This document shows, piece by piece, positions 44,802-56,399 of a stretch of 64,000 nt of DNA. Source of the stretch: Euprymna scolopes (Eukaryota > Mollusca > Cephalopoda > Sepiida > Sepiolidae). The stretch's first letter is position 1, and every line of letters begins with the position of its first letter. Both the position numbers and the translations under genes were made by a program. The stretch covers positions 78,283,696-78,347,695 of the forward strand of contig CM044500.1 in assembly GCA_024364805.1 (NCBI GenBank). The letters are read 5' to 3'. A model generated the notes under the pieces. It saw only the letters and a list, made by a program, of their open reading frames with translations, made no database searches and was not told the DNA's origin.

Positions 44802-45029
44802 GCTAATGGCGTCTCGTATAAATGCACGTTATATACACGCGCAGTGTAAATTACACGAATTATAGATAGTTGCTATACAACATATACGTAATATATAGAG
44901 TCATAGAATAATGTAAAGATCAGGGAATAAAAAAATAACAATCAGAGTTCCAATATATTAGCCTAAAGGGTATTCCAGTGAAGATTAATGGTCACTTACA
45001 AAAAGGTAAGGTTTTAGCCTCTTGTCCAC

Positions 45030-45305
45030 TTCCTCTTTAAAATTGTTAACAAATGCAAGGAAGGTTACTCTACTACGTGTTTATTGTGTAATTCTATTTT
45101 ACAATGCATTAAACACAAGCACTGCTAAAAGCAAAGTCACATAAAAAAAATTGTAAACTGACTATCGCACATTTCAAAAGATAAAATCTAGTACGGTTCA
45201 ACCGGTTAAAAAACGAAGTAGAAAGATGGAGTTCAGAGGGTAATACATATTTGTTGATCATTTAATCTCCTTTTCATGACTTAGGGCGGATGGGAGGTAA
45301 AGTAA
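45030..45305 (+). repeat. Dispersed repeat (inverse copy at 58245-58490)
   Basis: Matches the reverse complement of 58245-58490 through blocks AACAAATGCAAGGAA, TTGTAAACT, GGTTCAACCGGTTAAAAAA, ATACATATTTGTTGATCATT and ACTTAGGGCGGATGGGAG. A partial second copy of its first 100 bp lies at about 45420-45530 ('aagtactgacataaagcag'). Non-coding; family unknown. Confidence 0.7.
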
Positions 45306-45549
45306 AATTTCTGTACTCTCATCCGACAATCTCATTAACACAATTACTTATAAAAGTAAGTTAACTTGCAAATCATAAATCCCTTAAGAAAGCTAGCATC
45401 AGTATCTTAATTCCTTCATCTATAAAAATGTAAACAAAGGCAATATAAGTTACTCTTCTACGTCTTTATTTTGTAAATACTTAACACAAGTACTGACATA
45501 AAGCAGAACGAGATAAGAAGGTGGGCTCTCTCTACCGTGCTAGAATATT

Positions 45550-46115
45550 AATTGCGCCTGAGAATAATTTGTACTACAAGTTCACCATTTGCCAATGTAT
45601 GGTGTATTGGGGCAACATTTGGACTGGCGCATCTAACAAAAGGTCCTCATTTTAATGCAGGGTTCAGTCGAGAGTCGCCAACCTAATAGACCATGCATTA
45701 TCAGCTAGTCTTCAAATGATGCTCATAGATAAAATATTGCATCCCTCTGCCTGTTTTTCAAGTATTTTTATGGTAGGTACTTCGACAAACTGCAAGCTCT
45801 TGTACTCTTACGACCTAAATACCCTAGACAAACACGACAAGCAGAAAAAATCCACCCCTACACAATAGAAATCCCTAGATGTAAGACAGTTTTTACTTTA
45901 ATAGTTTCTTCCCTAGGATTGACAAATTTTGGAATTGCCTTTCGGCTTCCTGCTTCCCTGTCTGTACTGACATGAAGAAGTTCAACTATAATGCAAACAG
46001 ATATTTTGCTGCGCTACTGCCTACATTTTTTGCCTTGAAAATTATATGTTAGATAGTTGGCCTCTACATCAGTGGCACTGTGCCTTGTTTGGGGTGAAAA
46101 TGCAATAAAAAATGT
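45550..46115 (+). mobile_element. Degenerate LINE 3' fragment
   Basis: Across shifting frames the order is VQSRVANLIDHALSASLQ, FKYFYGRYFDKLQALV, FWNCLPASCFPVCTDMKKF, NRYFA, and a 3' UTR with 'ttggcctctacatcagtggc' and 'tgccttgtttggggtg' before an A-rich tail. This is the same protein region as in 62803-63362 (VQNRLRGLVGD, FYRYFHGRCSSELQSLV, LWNSVPSACFPPD), but from a different family by its 3' UTR. Multiple stops and shifts; old. Confidence 0.65.
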
Positions 46116-46277
46116 TACCCCCCCCCACGCGTAAGGCAAAATAAAATAAAAAATTCACCCAATGTGTAAAGTTTGGCTATGGAACGCAATTACCACGCCC
46201 TCCACAAAAAGTAAAAGCGTTAGAAAAAAGGTGGGAAAAGAAATAATGTTAAAAAGTAATAAATAATTGTTGAGCCC

Positions 46278-46397
46278 ACAACAGAATGATGGATTAGTGG
46301 GATAGAAGGAATCAACCAATGAAATTGTTGGAAAAGTCAGGAGAGAATTTTGGAAAAAGCTGTAATTATTTGCGTGTGGAATAAGTTGTGGTGTAAA
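46278..46397 (+). repeat. Direct repeat copy A (partner 47411-47527)
   Basis: About 120 bp with roughly 80 percent identity to the partner. Shared blocks are GAATGATGGATTAG/GAATGATGCATTAG, AAGGAATC.ACCAATG and TGCGTGT.GAATAAGTT. The pair encloses about 1.0 kb of non-coding DNA. Function unknown. Confidence 0.75.
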
Positions 46398-46621
46398 CTG
46401 TTGAGGCGACCAGTGAAAACAGTAGAAACATATTATGTAATAATGGGCTTAGTATCATGAGAATTACTCTCCGATGACAAAATGAACCTCCAAGACGCGA
46501 AAGCCCGTAGAATGCAAATCTATAATGCTGAATCTTCATTTGTTCATAAGCATGAAGACCGTTGTTATTGACCCGTACACATGAGTTCAGGAACCAAATC
46601 AGGAACCGAAAATAAAATAAA

Positions 46622-46755
46622 ACCATTATGTAACATAAAACAATTATGTTACATAAACCATTATGTTACATGAAACCATTATGTTACATGAAACCGTTAT
46701 GTTACATAAAACCATTATGTTACATAAAAAGAGTATGTTACATAAAAAGATTAAG
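46622..46755. repeat. Minisatellite, about 19-20-bp unit, seven copies
   Basis: Repeats of ACCATTATGTTACATAAA with single-base changes (ACATGAA, CCGTTATG, AAGAGTATG). It lies between the two direct repeat copies at 46278 and 47411. Confidence 0.9.
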
Positions 46756-47410
46756 TGAATAAAATATGCATCGATAATTGTTTGTAAGAGTATTAATTCA
46801 AAAGGCACAAACTGGATTTATTTACTTAACAAATTAATAAATGAAAGAAAAAGTATCAGTGTCATTTTACGTAAATGCAGAGAGGAATACATCGTTTTTG
46901 TTGTTTGCGTGTGTACGGGAATATGATCAAATGTGAAATCGAATGCCACAAATAAAAATAATGAATATTTAAGTGTTAATTATGAGCAATTGTGTGCTTG
47001 CTTTTGGTTCAGTATAACGAAATGACGTGTAAGACAGCAAATAATCGAATCGCAAGTTTTATAGGACAGCATTATTGTGTTTATCTAAAATAGTCAGTGA
47101 CATTTGTTTTCTTTTGTAGTTTTAAAAAAGTTTCGAAATTATTTAGTAACTGCAGTTAACAGAGAAAGAAGAATCAAATAAAGTAGTTCTACACGGACCG
47201 TTAATTGCATGTATTAAGATTGTGGTGTTTTATGAAGTATAATAATATTTACAGCTAAGTGCAACGAGAAAAATGACTGAAAATATCGTGTAATAGTCAG
47301 TGAACGTGCGCTTTTTATATACTGTCGGTAATAGTGAGTTGATTATCGTTCGGTCATATTGTAACTAAATTAAAATTCGGGAGAATCGTTCGGCAATACG
47401 TAAAGGACGA

Positions 47411-47527
47411 AAGAATGATGCATTAGCGGAATAAAAGGAATCGACCAATGGGATTCTTGGAAAGGTCAGGAGAGGGTTCTGGAAAGAGCGGTCATTATTT
47501 GCGTGTAGAATAAGTTATGGTGTAAAT
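47411..47527 (+). repeat. Direct repeat copy B (partner 46278-46397)
   Basis: Partner of copy A, same orientation, about 1.13 kb downstream, with no similarity outside the roughly 120-bp block. Confidence 0.75.
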
Positions 47528-49014
47528 ACAAAAACACAAAATAGAAAATGTATAGAATAGTGATATTTTTACGTATGATATATTTACTCCGGTGTATGAT
47601 GGGAAAGTGGAGGGAGACAGTTGTTAGGGGGTTATTAGCGAGCTAGCATTTCTATCTTTTTAATGTGTAGGAGAGTGAATCTTGACAAGACTTTTATAGA
47701 AAGGTACGGTAGTGGATTAAAACGAATGATAACTACCGAAAACATCAAAAGAATACAGGCATCAAATCGGAGCATATGAAATTTTTATATGTCGGCTGCA
47801 ATATCTTTTTGTAGATAGGGAAAATCGTTTACTATTTTATCATGTTAGAAAATATATTATAGTTAAATATATAATTTCTTATATTTAAGAGACAAAATAT
47901 ACGGTATTTTTATAAATGTCTATTATATTGAAGAAAAAATAGATCATAGATCAGATTCAAAGCGTTTACATCAATCAGAAATATTCAAGTAAACAACAAA
48001 TTTAAAAATCAACAGGGTAATAAAAAGGACGTTTTTATATTTTCCTGGAGAATTCGTCGATAAAAGATAGACAATAATCCTGTCATCTCCAAACTTCACG
48101 ACACCTAAACGCATAAAAAATATTAGGCAATAATCACAGAAAATCTAGTCAATAATGTCAAGTGTGGCAGAAATATCTCCAAAAACTATGCGAAGAAAAT
48201 GTCACGTGCAGATGTCATCTATTAAGCTGCAAACAAGGTCGCTTTTCATTGCATTCACAATTGAAAATATCTCAGCAGAATTGGATACTTGTTAAACCGT
48301 ATCAAAGACAGTATGCCCAATAAAATCATCTTCACGGATTATACTCTATTCTCACCTCAACAATCCCACAATTATTAGCATGCAAGTGCTTGCGGGAAAT
48401 CGCGAATTAATACTTAGTAAAGATGAGATGTAACCGGGAACGTAGAACCTAATATCAGTGATGATTTGCGCAGTCATTTATGAAATAAAGACATTTCCGC
48501 TTGTTTTGTTTTCAAGGTATACAGATTAACAAAACAATGTTACATTGAATAGATTTGCTGAAGGTGCACTAATCCCATGGCGCAATTTTGTGTACGGTGA
48601 TGAAGTTAAGACTCTCCAATAAAATGAGGCAACAGAAAACAATGATCGATTAACACAGCAGTGGGTTAGAAACATTAAGAATAATAGTATTTCTCATAAC
48701 TTCATGTTTATGCTTTCGTTTCCCTTGTGGTAAATCCTGGTGAATGACGTCTGCCCTTCCTTTGCAAAAATATTTACTCTTTTAAGATAAAATTGAACTA
48801 ATGCTGGGAAAAAATAACCTAATCTATTGAGCGTATTTCTATAGATTAAGGTTACCAACCAAATTTTGACCAGTCAGTACAATCGTTACAAATCATCACG
48901 GTGTTGTATTAGTGTTCACTAGACATTCATTTAATTCAAATCCATCAGTGGTGTTTAGGTTGTGATAAGTATTGAAACATTAAGTAATACACACTCACAC
49001 ATACACACACATAT
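47528..49014. other. AT-rich stretch, no gene seen
   Basis: No coding or mobile-element signature is recognised on either strand. Confidence 0.5.
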
Positions 49015-49103
49015 ATGTATATATATGTATCATATATACATATATATATATATATATATACAGAGAGAGGGGGAAATAAATATACTATATTATTAATAAT
49101 ATG

Positions 49104-49134
<31 letters not shown>

Positions 49135-49381
49135 NNNNNNNNNNNNNNNNNNNNNNNNNNNNNNNNNNNNNNNNNNNNNNNNNNNNNNNNNNNNNNNNNN
49201 NNNNNNNNNNNNNNNNNNNNNNNNNNNNNNNNNNNNNNNNNNNNNNNNNNNNNNNNNNNNNNNNNNNNNNNNNNNNNNNNNNNNNNNNNNNNNNNNNNNN
49301 NNNNNNNNNNNNNNNNNNNNNNNNNNNNNNNNNNNNNNNNNNNNNNNNNNNNNNNNNNNNNNNNATATATATATATATATA
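49015..49381. other. (TA)n array and assembly gap
   Basis: TA-rich sequence at 49015-49060 and 49109-49134, then 230 Ns (49135-49364), then TA to 49381. Frames spanning it are artefacts. Confidence 0.98.
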
Positions 49382-49865
49382 TCAGAATCCTGAGGCGAAT
49401 AAGACCACAGATTAATGAATCCTTAAGTATCGAGACGTACTAAATGTTTTAGGAGATATTATTCTATAAGACAACTTTAGCCAAAAACACATTAGCTCAA
49501 TTGACTTGATAAAGCAAATGGAATTTATAGATATTTTGTTTAAATTCCGTTTAGAAAAAAAAATCAGAAATGAAATCTATTGCTTCAATAAAGAATCAAG
49601 TGCAGAGTTTTTAGATCTGGACTCTATCTTTTATTCAAACAATAATTTCTGTTCTAAAATAATTATGGTTTTCTGAATGAAATTTAAACAAAAAAAATCA
49701 TATATACACATATACGTATACATAACGATAATTTTAAAAATAAATATTAACAATCACTTTTATACTACACTAGTATTCCATGCTCATGCAATTATACGTG
49801 AAGCAACTAATTACGACTACCAGTCGGATGATTTGAACCGTCACAATGTCACCCATAGCATCCAA

Positions 49866-49909
49866 GGAGAGAACTTGAATGCCTACTGGAGAGAACTTGA
49901 ATGCCTACT
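49866..49909. repeat. Perfect 22-bp tandem duplication
   Basis: GGAGAGAACTTGAATGCC plus TACT occurs twice in succession (49866-49887, 49888-49909) with no mismatch, immediately before the dispersed repeat that starts at 49911. Confidence 0.95.
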
Positions 49910-49910
49910 A

Positions 49911-50208
49911 GACACTATCCTCGAGTGTCTAAAGTCTCTCTGTAAAGGGGTTTGTCAGAACAATCTGGCATGAGGATACTTTTTCCATAGAAGTAAACCC
50001 AGACCAAATATTCAAACTCACATAGAATTCGCAGCCCAAATAAGATCTCCTCACTACAGCTACCTCACACCTTTTCCTAGGAATAGTGCACCTTCTCCAA
50101 GTAATATTACCTCAAGTAATAGAAAGAAGCTGGATACTCTACCAGACTAGATAAATTCTCGTCCTGGAATCCAGTAAGACCATGAAACCAACATGAAAGA
50201 TATACTAC
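49911..50208 (+). repeat. Dispersed repeat, first half (continued at 51140-51345)
   Basis: Matches the reverse complement of the right part of 58728-59215: GACACTATC...GAGTGTCTAA, GGCATGAGGATACTTTT, AGAAGTAAACCC, CCCAAATAAGATCT, GAAGCTGGATACTC and GATAAATTCT. It is interrupted by the insertion at 50209-51139. Confidence 0.85.
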
Positions 50209-51139
50209 TGTTACATGATAAGGGCTGTCCCCTTTTCATGTAAGTATAAAAATAGAGAGATTTAGTTAAAATGAAAATGAAATAGAATAGACGAAATTCG
50301 AACCTCGTAATTTAGGTTTAGACAAAGATTACGAGAGAGAATTAGCAAATGGAATGTAAAAACAAACCATCGTTTAGCTTAGAGATAACATAGTTTTAAG
50401 AAAGGAATGTACATTGTCAATTCTGTTATGAAAATTCAATTGACGAATACAACTATAAGATAATTTAATAAACATGGTTTTAACATATTGGAAATATAGA
50501 TTACTGGGAATATAGGTTAAAATTCCTTTTGTAAACAAAGGAAAAAGTTTTGGACACGAATTTCCAGAACACGTGAAAGAAGACACATGTTTTAACATGT
50601 GTATGATGTCATGGAAAATGGGAAGTTCTCGATATAGTTAGAAACTTGAGAGTTAAGCGGAGAGAAACTGAGGGAGAGTCTGAGAGAGAGTCTGAGGACG
50701 ACAGACGACAGTCCAGACATGGGATTCGAACATCTAGAAGCGAGACGGTCACCTTTGACACTTAGAATGTTAAACTCGAATTATTGACTATGAAACCCAC
50801 GACCGGTCGGGAGAAGAAATAAACCCATCATGTGTTTTTATAAACGTCGTCTTTGTGTTGTAATTCTACCAAAAGATAAAGTGAAAATTGTCATTATATG
50901 TCTTGTAAATCATGTGTTTTAAAATGTCTTTACATACACAATATCTCCTCAGTCAAAGAGCTTCTACACTTCTAAGTATGAACATTTTATATATATGAAT
51001 CTCTTCATAACACGAACATCTCTCTCAACAACACCATCTTCCTCTAAGACTCTAAGACTCTCACTATAAATAAGACCTAACAACAACAAGAAAAGAATAA
51101 TCATAATAATAATAATGAACTATATATATATATATAACA
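50209..51139. mobile_element. Solo-LTR-like insertion fossil, about 931 bp
   Basis: It divides a dispersed repeat that is continuous at 58728-59215. Ends are TGTTACATG and TATAACA, i.e. TG...CA with a 5-bp inverted end (TGTTA/TAACA). Flanks are ATACTAC and ATACAAC, a likely 7-bp target-site duplication with one change. AATAAA near 50818 fits an LTR polyadenylation signal. No internal coding region, so probably a solo LTR. Retroviral family unknown. Confidence 0.55.
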
Positions 51140-51345
51140 ATACAACGGATACAAATGGTTAATTCGGGAGAGGAATATTATGTTTCTAATTTCTTTACTA
51201 ACTCAGTGCTTTACAGATAAAGCACTTTAATGGAACATCCGAATATCTATGTATCTGATATAGACTTCAAGTATTAGCCCCAGGTCGTGGGCCCCTTGAT
51301 TTCTGAGAACTTCGACTGAAGTAAAATAAAACAAAAATCCGAGGC
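51140..51345 (+). repeat. Dispersed repeat, second half with A-rich tail
   Basis: Continues the repeat begun at 49911: AAATGGTTAATT, TTTCTTTACTAACTCAGTG, TATCTATGTATCT, TTCGACTGAAGTAAAATAAA and a final A-rich tail. The tail suggests a non-LTR retroelement or SINE 3' end. Confidence 0.8.
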
Positions 51346-51475
51346 TGGAACTCTACTTCAAGTACACCGAGAAGTAGCCCGAAATTGAGACATATTAAAG
51401 GATTATGAATGCAACAAGCATGTCTAGTTAGTAGACAGATGAAATTTACCTCTGAATTGCAATGCTAATGTTGAC

Positions 51476-51478
<3 letters not shown>

Positions 51479-51526
<48 letters not shown>
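51479..51526. repeat. (TA)n microsatellite
   Basis: About 48 bp of TA. Confidence 0.97.
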
Positions 51527-51530
<4 letters not shown>

Positions 51531-51689
51531 CGCTTAGTTGTAATTAAATAGATTGAGTGTCTGCTCTAGTAAGCCTTTGCATTGTACCGGGAATAGTGAC
51601 AATCAACAAACAATACAATGTAATGCACATTGCGCTGTAAGGAATCTACTGTTTATTTGATAAAATTATCTTTAAACAATGGTTTTAGT

Positions 51690-51900
51690 GAAAGTTTAAA
51701 ATACAAATGTCATTGTTTAATTGTGGTCCAAACAGAAACCTTTATTTCGAAAGAACCCATGTCTTATCAGTAAACCAACTATTGATTAAATGAAAACATT
51801 TTAACCTAATTACCTGAAGTCAACTTTAATATATAAACGTCAAGTATCATCGTTTAAGTGTGTTCTTTAAAAGAGTGTTCATTTCGAATGCTCTACTGTA
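51690..51900 (+). repeat. Dispersed repeat with two internal units (inverse of 26119-26355)
   Basis: Two units about 130 bp apart (ends at about 51763 and 51893), each carrying an 'AAGTATCATCGTTTAA/ATGTCATTGTTTAA' block followed by an 'ATTTCGAA' end. Matches the two-unit repeat at 26119-26355. Confidence 0.6.
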
Positions 51901-52239
51901 TAAGAATATGGCCTGTATAAGAGTCTACGGTTGATTATATACGCCCGGATGTTTCTTCTTGTGCAATGATGAAATATCTTCAAAAGTAATTGTGTTATTT
52001 TAGATTGTATTAACGTGTTATAGTAGAAATAGTGTGTTCAGTAGTGTCTTCTTATATAAACATTAAACGAGATAAAATATAGACTACTGAACTAAAGTTT
52101 AAATACGATCTCGTGAATATCGATAACATTTTATTTTTTCTTAATGACCCTGTCTATTCAATTAATTTCCTGCATCGTTGAGTACATGATCTAATTACTT
52201 TATTGCAAATATCAGCAATAATTTATTTTCTATTCGTCT
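51901..52239. other. AT-rich stretch, no gene seen
   Basis: Nothing recognisable. Confidence 0.5.
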
Positions 52240-52951
52240 TAAAATAACTCTCACACATAATTATGCTTTTTTTTGCGTTTCTTTGTTAAGCAATTTTTCA
52301 AATTATTTGCTAAATCTTTTGTTGGATTCAGGTTGGCGCTTTGTACCCATCATTAATCTCTAGTTTCTATTTTTTCTGCTAAAAGGATAACCTTCTAACC
52401 AGATGCATTGTCCTGCATTAAATAACCATGGTGTAATATTATTTTATCAGGACACTTAATAAGCATTTGATAACATTGATATTGACATATATGCAGCGGA
52501 TAAAACCAATTCCTACAGATGAAAGCGTTCTGTGCACTACCTTACTGTGACGAACAAACTTAACTTTTGATTTTCGAGACGTTGAGAAAAGGGTGGACAT
52601 CTGCTTTGCCGCCAGATCACATTATGTTAAACTCCAAGTCGTCGCTGAAAATAAAGCATCTTAGTGTGTGTCAGTCAAAACAACCTGCTCTTTTGCATAC
52701 TCCAAAAGTGCTCTTGAGAGGATTTAAGTAGAAATTTTAACCCTCGGTAGCTCATTATCTGCCCCTTCATTTAATTTACAGACAATTGATCTAGCAGTGT
52801 TGTAGACATTGCAACTATTCTTCGATCTTGTCTTTTTTGGTTTAGCATCAAAGATTTAACCGTTCTTATACTTGCTAGTTGCATGAGAACCGACACTTTT
52901 ACACAGCTTAAAAATGTCAGAAATTTCAGAAATTTGCTTTGTTCTTGACAT
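52240..52951 (-). pseudogene. Decayed Tc1-type transposase
   Basis: Minus strand, starting at an ATG at 52951: MSRTKQISE matches the usual Tc1 N-terminus. Subsequent blocks, in shifting frames, are NTARSIVCKLNE, RALLEYAKEQV (Tc1 LEFAKEHL), HWDALFSATTWSL (the W..VLW.DE..I.LF region with its acidic residues lost), MQDNASGWK (Tc1 QQDNDPKHT, second catalytic Asp) and ANLNPTKDLANNLKNCL (Tc1 SPDLNPIENLWRDLK). Many stops and frameshifts; no inverted repeats seen. Very old DNA transposon copy. Confidence 0.55.
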
Positions 52952-53239
52952 TTAGCGAAATTGTGTTTTTTCTTTCTTTTTTTTTTTGTAAAAAGAGCGT
53001 TTGACGTTTAAAATACATCATCTTGCTTAGGAATAAAATAGTAATGATAAATAAATGTTAATTTTCTGTTGGAACTCGCTAGCGTGTTTTTTTTTTAAAG
53101 AATTGGAATTAAGATTTTCGCAAATTACTAACACGGCTCATTAACTTTGTCCAATACATTTTTTTTTTACTTAAAAGAAAGAAAGAATAATTTAATTCAA
53201 ACAAGGGTTGTTTACAGAAAGCAAATTATATGTTTTATT
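52952..53239. other. AT-rich stretch, no gene seen
   Basis: T-rich and A-rich runs only. Confidence 0.5.
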
Positions 53240-53510
53240 TCTGTATGTAAATATAATCATATCTTGCTTATTTCGATCATTATTGATCTGAACAGACAAT
53301 AAACAATTAAAAATCAAATAACTTTTTTAATATTAGAGGAGAAAAATATTTTGCCATATCTAGCGTGAGGTATGATTTAATGTTCTCATGAATTTAAATT
53401 TAAATTTTAAAATCGGAGGGCACAAAATAATTACTGCTGTTATCCGTTAAGCAAAAAAGGATTATTGGGAAGGATGTATGAAAGATTAGAGGGAGTTGCA
53501 AGAATAGAAA

Positions 53511-53562
<52 letters not shown>

Positions 53563-53945
53563 AGAGAGAGAGGGGGGATTTATAAATTATTTTAGAGGAC
53601 AAGGAAGAAAAGAGGAGAGGAAGAGTAAAAAAGGTAGCACCTATGAATATAATGTAGGAATAACAAGCACCATATCAGAAAGCGACATTTCATATTTCAG
53701 ATCATTTGAAAATATGTAGACGATAGGAAAGTTCGCCGAAATTGGTTTATATTGTCTGTCTATAAAACCGACGTATGTCGTTCAATTTTTATTTAATTTT
53801 ACATGTTTTTGCATTTTTTAATTTTACACTATTTTTTTTTTTTTTTAAATATCAGATCTACTTTCTTTATGGACTGAATTAGTCATCATATTTATGTGCT
53901 TTCTAGTTATATCAAATCATTTATTTTAATTTCATATCTTAAAAG
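53240..53945 (-). repeat. Long dispersed repeat, inverse copy of 56400-57090
   Basis: Runs parallel to the reverse complement of 56400-57090 for about 700 bp: CATATCTAGCGTGA, AATTTAAATTTAAATT, GGGAAGGATGT.TGAAAGATT, AGAGGGAGTT.CAAGAATAG, AGATCATTTG.AAATATGTAG, TTGTCTGTCTATAAAA and GTCGTTCAATT. In this copy the ribozyme core at its minus-strand 3' end (about 53250-53300) is eroded. A (TA)n array is inserted at 53513-53558. Confidence 0.85.
53513..53572. repeat. (TA)n/(GA)n microsatellite
   Basis: TA units ending in a short GAGAGAG and G-rich run. Confidence 0.95.
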
Positions 53946-54755
53946 TTAATATATTTATGAAGCTTATCACATAGTATCTATTTTAATTATTTGATTATAT
54001 ATATATATATACATACATATATTTAAATATAAATATAATATATTAAGTATATATACAAATATATATATATATATATATATATATTGTGTTTTACATCTGT
54101 ATTCATTTATTTGTTGTTTTAATTTAATTTTAAATTATTTTTTTTTAATTACTATTATTTAATTATTTATTTCCTTTTGATTTTAGTTAATTTTATCTAT
54201 ACTTATATAAAATGGTGTATTCTTATCTATCAGAGGTTTTCCAAAAATAAATATCAAAATTTCATCTAAGATAACTTATAATCTCTAAAGCTTGATAGTC
54301 TAACTTTAATAAAATAGTATTTTGGGGGAAACTTAATTTATCCTTATATAGATATATGTCATTTTTTTGTAATGCTTTGCAAATATTTGAAAATAGTATT
54401 AATTGAATAATATTGTTGGGGATCTCAGGTTGTTAGAGGTCTTATTTTCTCAATATATATAAGGGAATAAGAATAGTTAAGTATTTAAAGCAATATATTA
54501 AGTACAAAAGTTCTACCACAGAAGCATGTTATGCGAAAATATGCCCGAGTTTTTGTATTTATTCTATTGAGAGTCTTTTAGTACTTTAGTTGGCTTGGTT
54601 AAAGTAAGTCAATGTTTTTTTTTTTATCTTTGTGACCTTAATATTACCCCATAATTAAATGTAATTATATTATAATAAAAAATCAATAACTAACACAAAG
54701 TAGTAATACATCGCATACTATATATGTGCGTATGTAAATTTGCGTATATATGTAT

Positions 54756-54816
<61 letters not shown>

Positions 54817-54935
54817 TATGCGCGCGTGCGTGTGTGTGTATGTGTGGAGATTGCGCATGTAATATATATATCTGTGTGTATATATATATATATATATATG
54901 TTTATGAGACATATGCCTAATGCATTTTTTTGTTA
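53946..54935. other. AT-rich spacer with microsatellites
   Basis: No gene recognised. TA-rich arrays at 53998-54083, 54741-54835 (with CG/TG mix) and 54862-54899. Confidence 0.6.
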
Positions 54936-56214
54936 TGAAGGGGTGCAATAAGTAATGACCCTGCCCACTTCCCATAGGAGTAGAGCTACGAAACTTGGCA
55001 CAGTTATTAGTCATTTTTACATAGGAACCACCCAGAGTTATGCATGTCTCGCATCGTTTGATTTAGCTCTGCAGACCGTTTTTGTAGAACACCCCAGGTT
55101 GGTCCGCCAACCATGACGTTACTTCAGAAATCAAGGCTGCATCATATGGGAAGCACTTTTCTTTTCAAAAACAACTACATCGCTGGGAAGAGGTGAAAGT
55201 CGGAGGGTGCAAGGCCAGGAGAGTAGGGAGGATGTGATTGGAGTTCATAACCACACGCACGTGCTTCTAATCTGGCGACATGCGAGTTGTAGACCGGAGC
55301 GTTGTCCTGCAGGAGGCGGGTACTTTTACTGATCTTGCCCCGTCTCTTGAATGTGACAGCTTCCCTTAATTTTCTCAAAAGTGAAGCATAATAGGTTCCT
55401 GTTATTGTGGTACCTTTGCCAGAAAATCTACCATCACTACTTGTCCCAGAAGACTGTGAGGATGACCTTGCCAGCGAAGGGCTGCACCCTTGCATTCTTT
55501 GGAGGTGGTGAGTCCAAGTGCTTCCACTGCATTGACTGGGCTTTGGTCTCTGGATACTAGTGATGGACCTAGGTTTCATCCTGTGCAGTCAGTCTTTTGA
55601 AAAACTTTCACTCATCTTCTTGGCACATCTCCAAATTCATCCTCGAGCACTCGACGCGTTCTCGCTTCTGGAATGGCGTGAGCAACCTGGGATTCCATAT
55701 GACAGACACCTTATGCATATGCATATGGTCATGAATGATAGTTTCCACAGACCCTGTACTAATCTTGACATCTTGAGCTATTTGGCGAATAATAATACGC
55801 CGATCTTCCAAAATGGCAGCATCAACTTGACGGACAGATGCCTCATCAATGGCAAAATGGGGGGGGTATAAGGTCTGGGAGCTGTTTCCACAGACTTCCG
55901 GCCATGCTTGCATTTACGATGCCAGCGTTTTACAAGGTCATATGATGGGGCATTATCACCATACGTTTCTTTCATTTTATCAAAAGTCTCCTGTTGTGTG
56001 CATCTTTTCAAATACAAAAACCGGATTACTGCTCGATATTCAACAGCCTCCATTTCTCAGCTGACTCAGTTCAAACACCTGTAAAAAAAGAAACTCCGAT
56101 TAGTTTAGGCTTTGCCACATAACCCGTAGAGATATAAATCATTGCACATGCCAAATTACAGCTTGATCAGACACGTGGAAGCAAGTCAGGGGTATTAGTT
56201 ATTGCACACCCTCG
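54936..56214 (-). mobile_element. Mariner (DD34D) DNA transposon, 1279 bp
   Basis: Terminal inverted repeats are TGAAGGGGTGCAATAAGTAA at the left end and CGAGGGTGTGCAATAACTAA as the reverse complement of the right end. Both are flanked by TA (54934-54935 and 56215-56216). The transposase lies on the minus strand. Size, ends and catalytic spacing are those of a typical mariner. Confidence 0.92.
55170..56053 (-). pseudogene. Broken mariner transposase
   Basis: MEAVEYRAVIRFLYLKRCTQ and NAPSYDLVKRWHRKCKHGR form the HTH_48-type N-terminal domain. After a G-run at about 55859-55867 the frame changes and continues ILEDRRIIIRQIAQD and SVETIIHDHMHMHKVS, then PRLLTPFQKRERV. The first catalytic region TAQDET.VHH is present but carries stops (Trp lost to a stop). 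The last part has LLQDNAPVYNSHVA and PPYSPGLAPSDFHLFP: 34 residues separate D and D, hence DD34D. At least two frameshifts. Confidence 0.88.
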
Positions 56215-56280
56215 TAAATATCCCAATTAATTATATCTACTACTAACAACTAGATAGGTCTATAATACCAATTATATTTC

Positions 56281-56338
56281 ATATATATATTTATATATAT
56301 ATACATATATATGTATATATATATAAACGTGTGTGTGC

Positions 56339-56394
<56 letters not shown>
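56281..56394. repeat. (TA)n-rich microsatellite
   Basis: TA units with TTTATA, CATA and TGTG interruptions. Confidence 0.95.
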
Positions 56395-56397
<3 letters not shown>

Positions 56398-56399
56398 CT

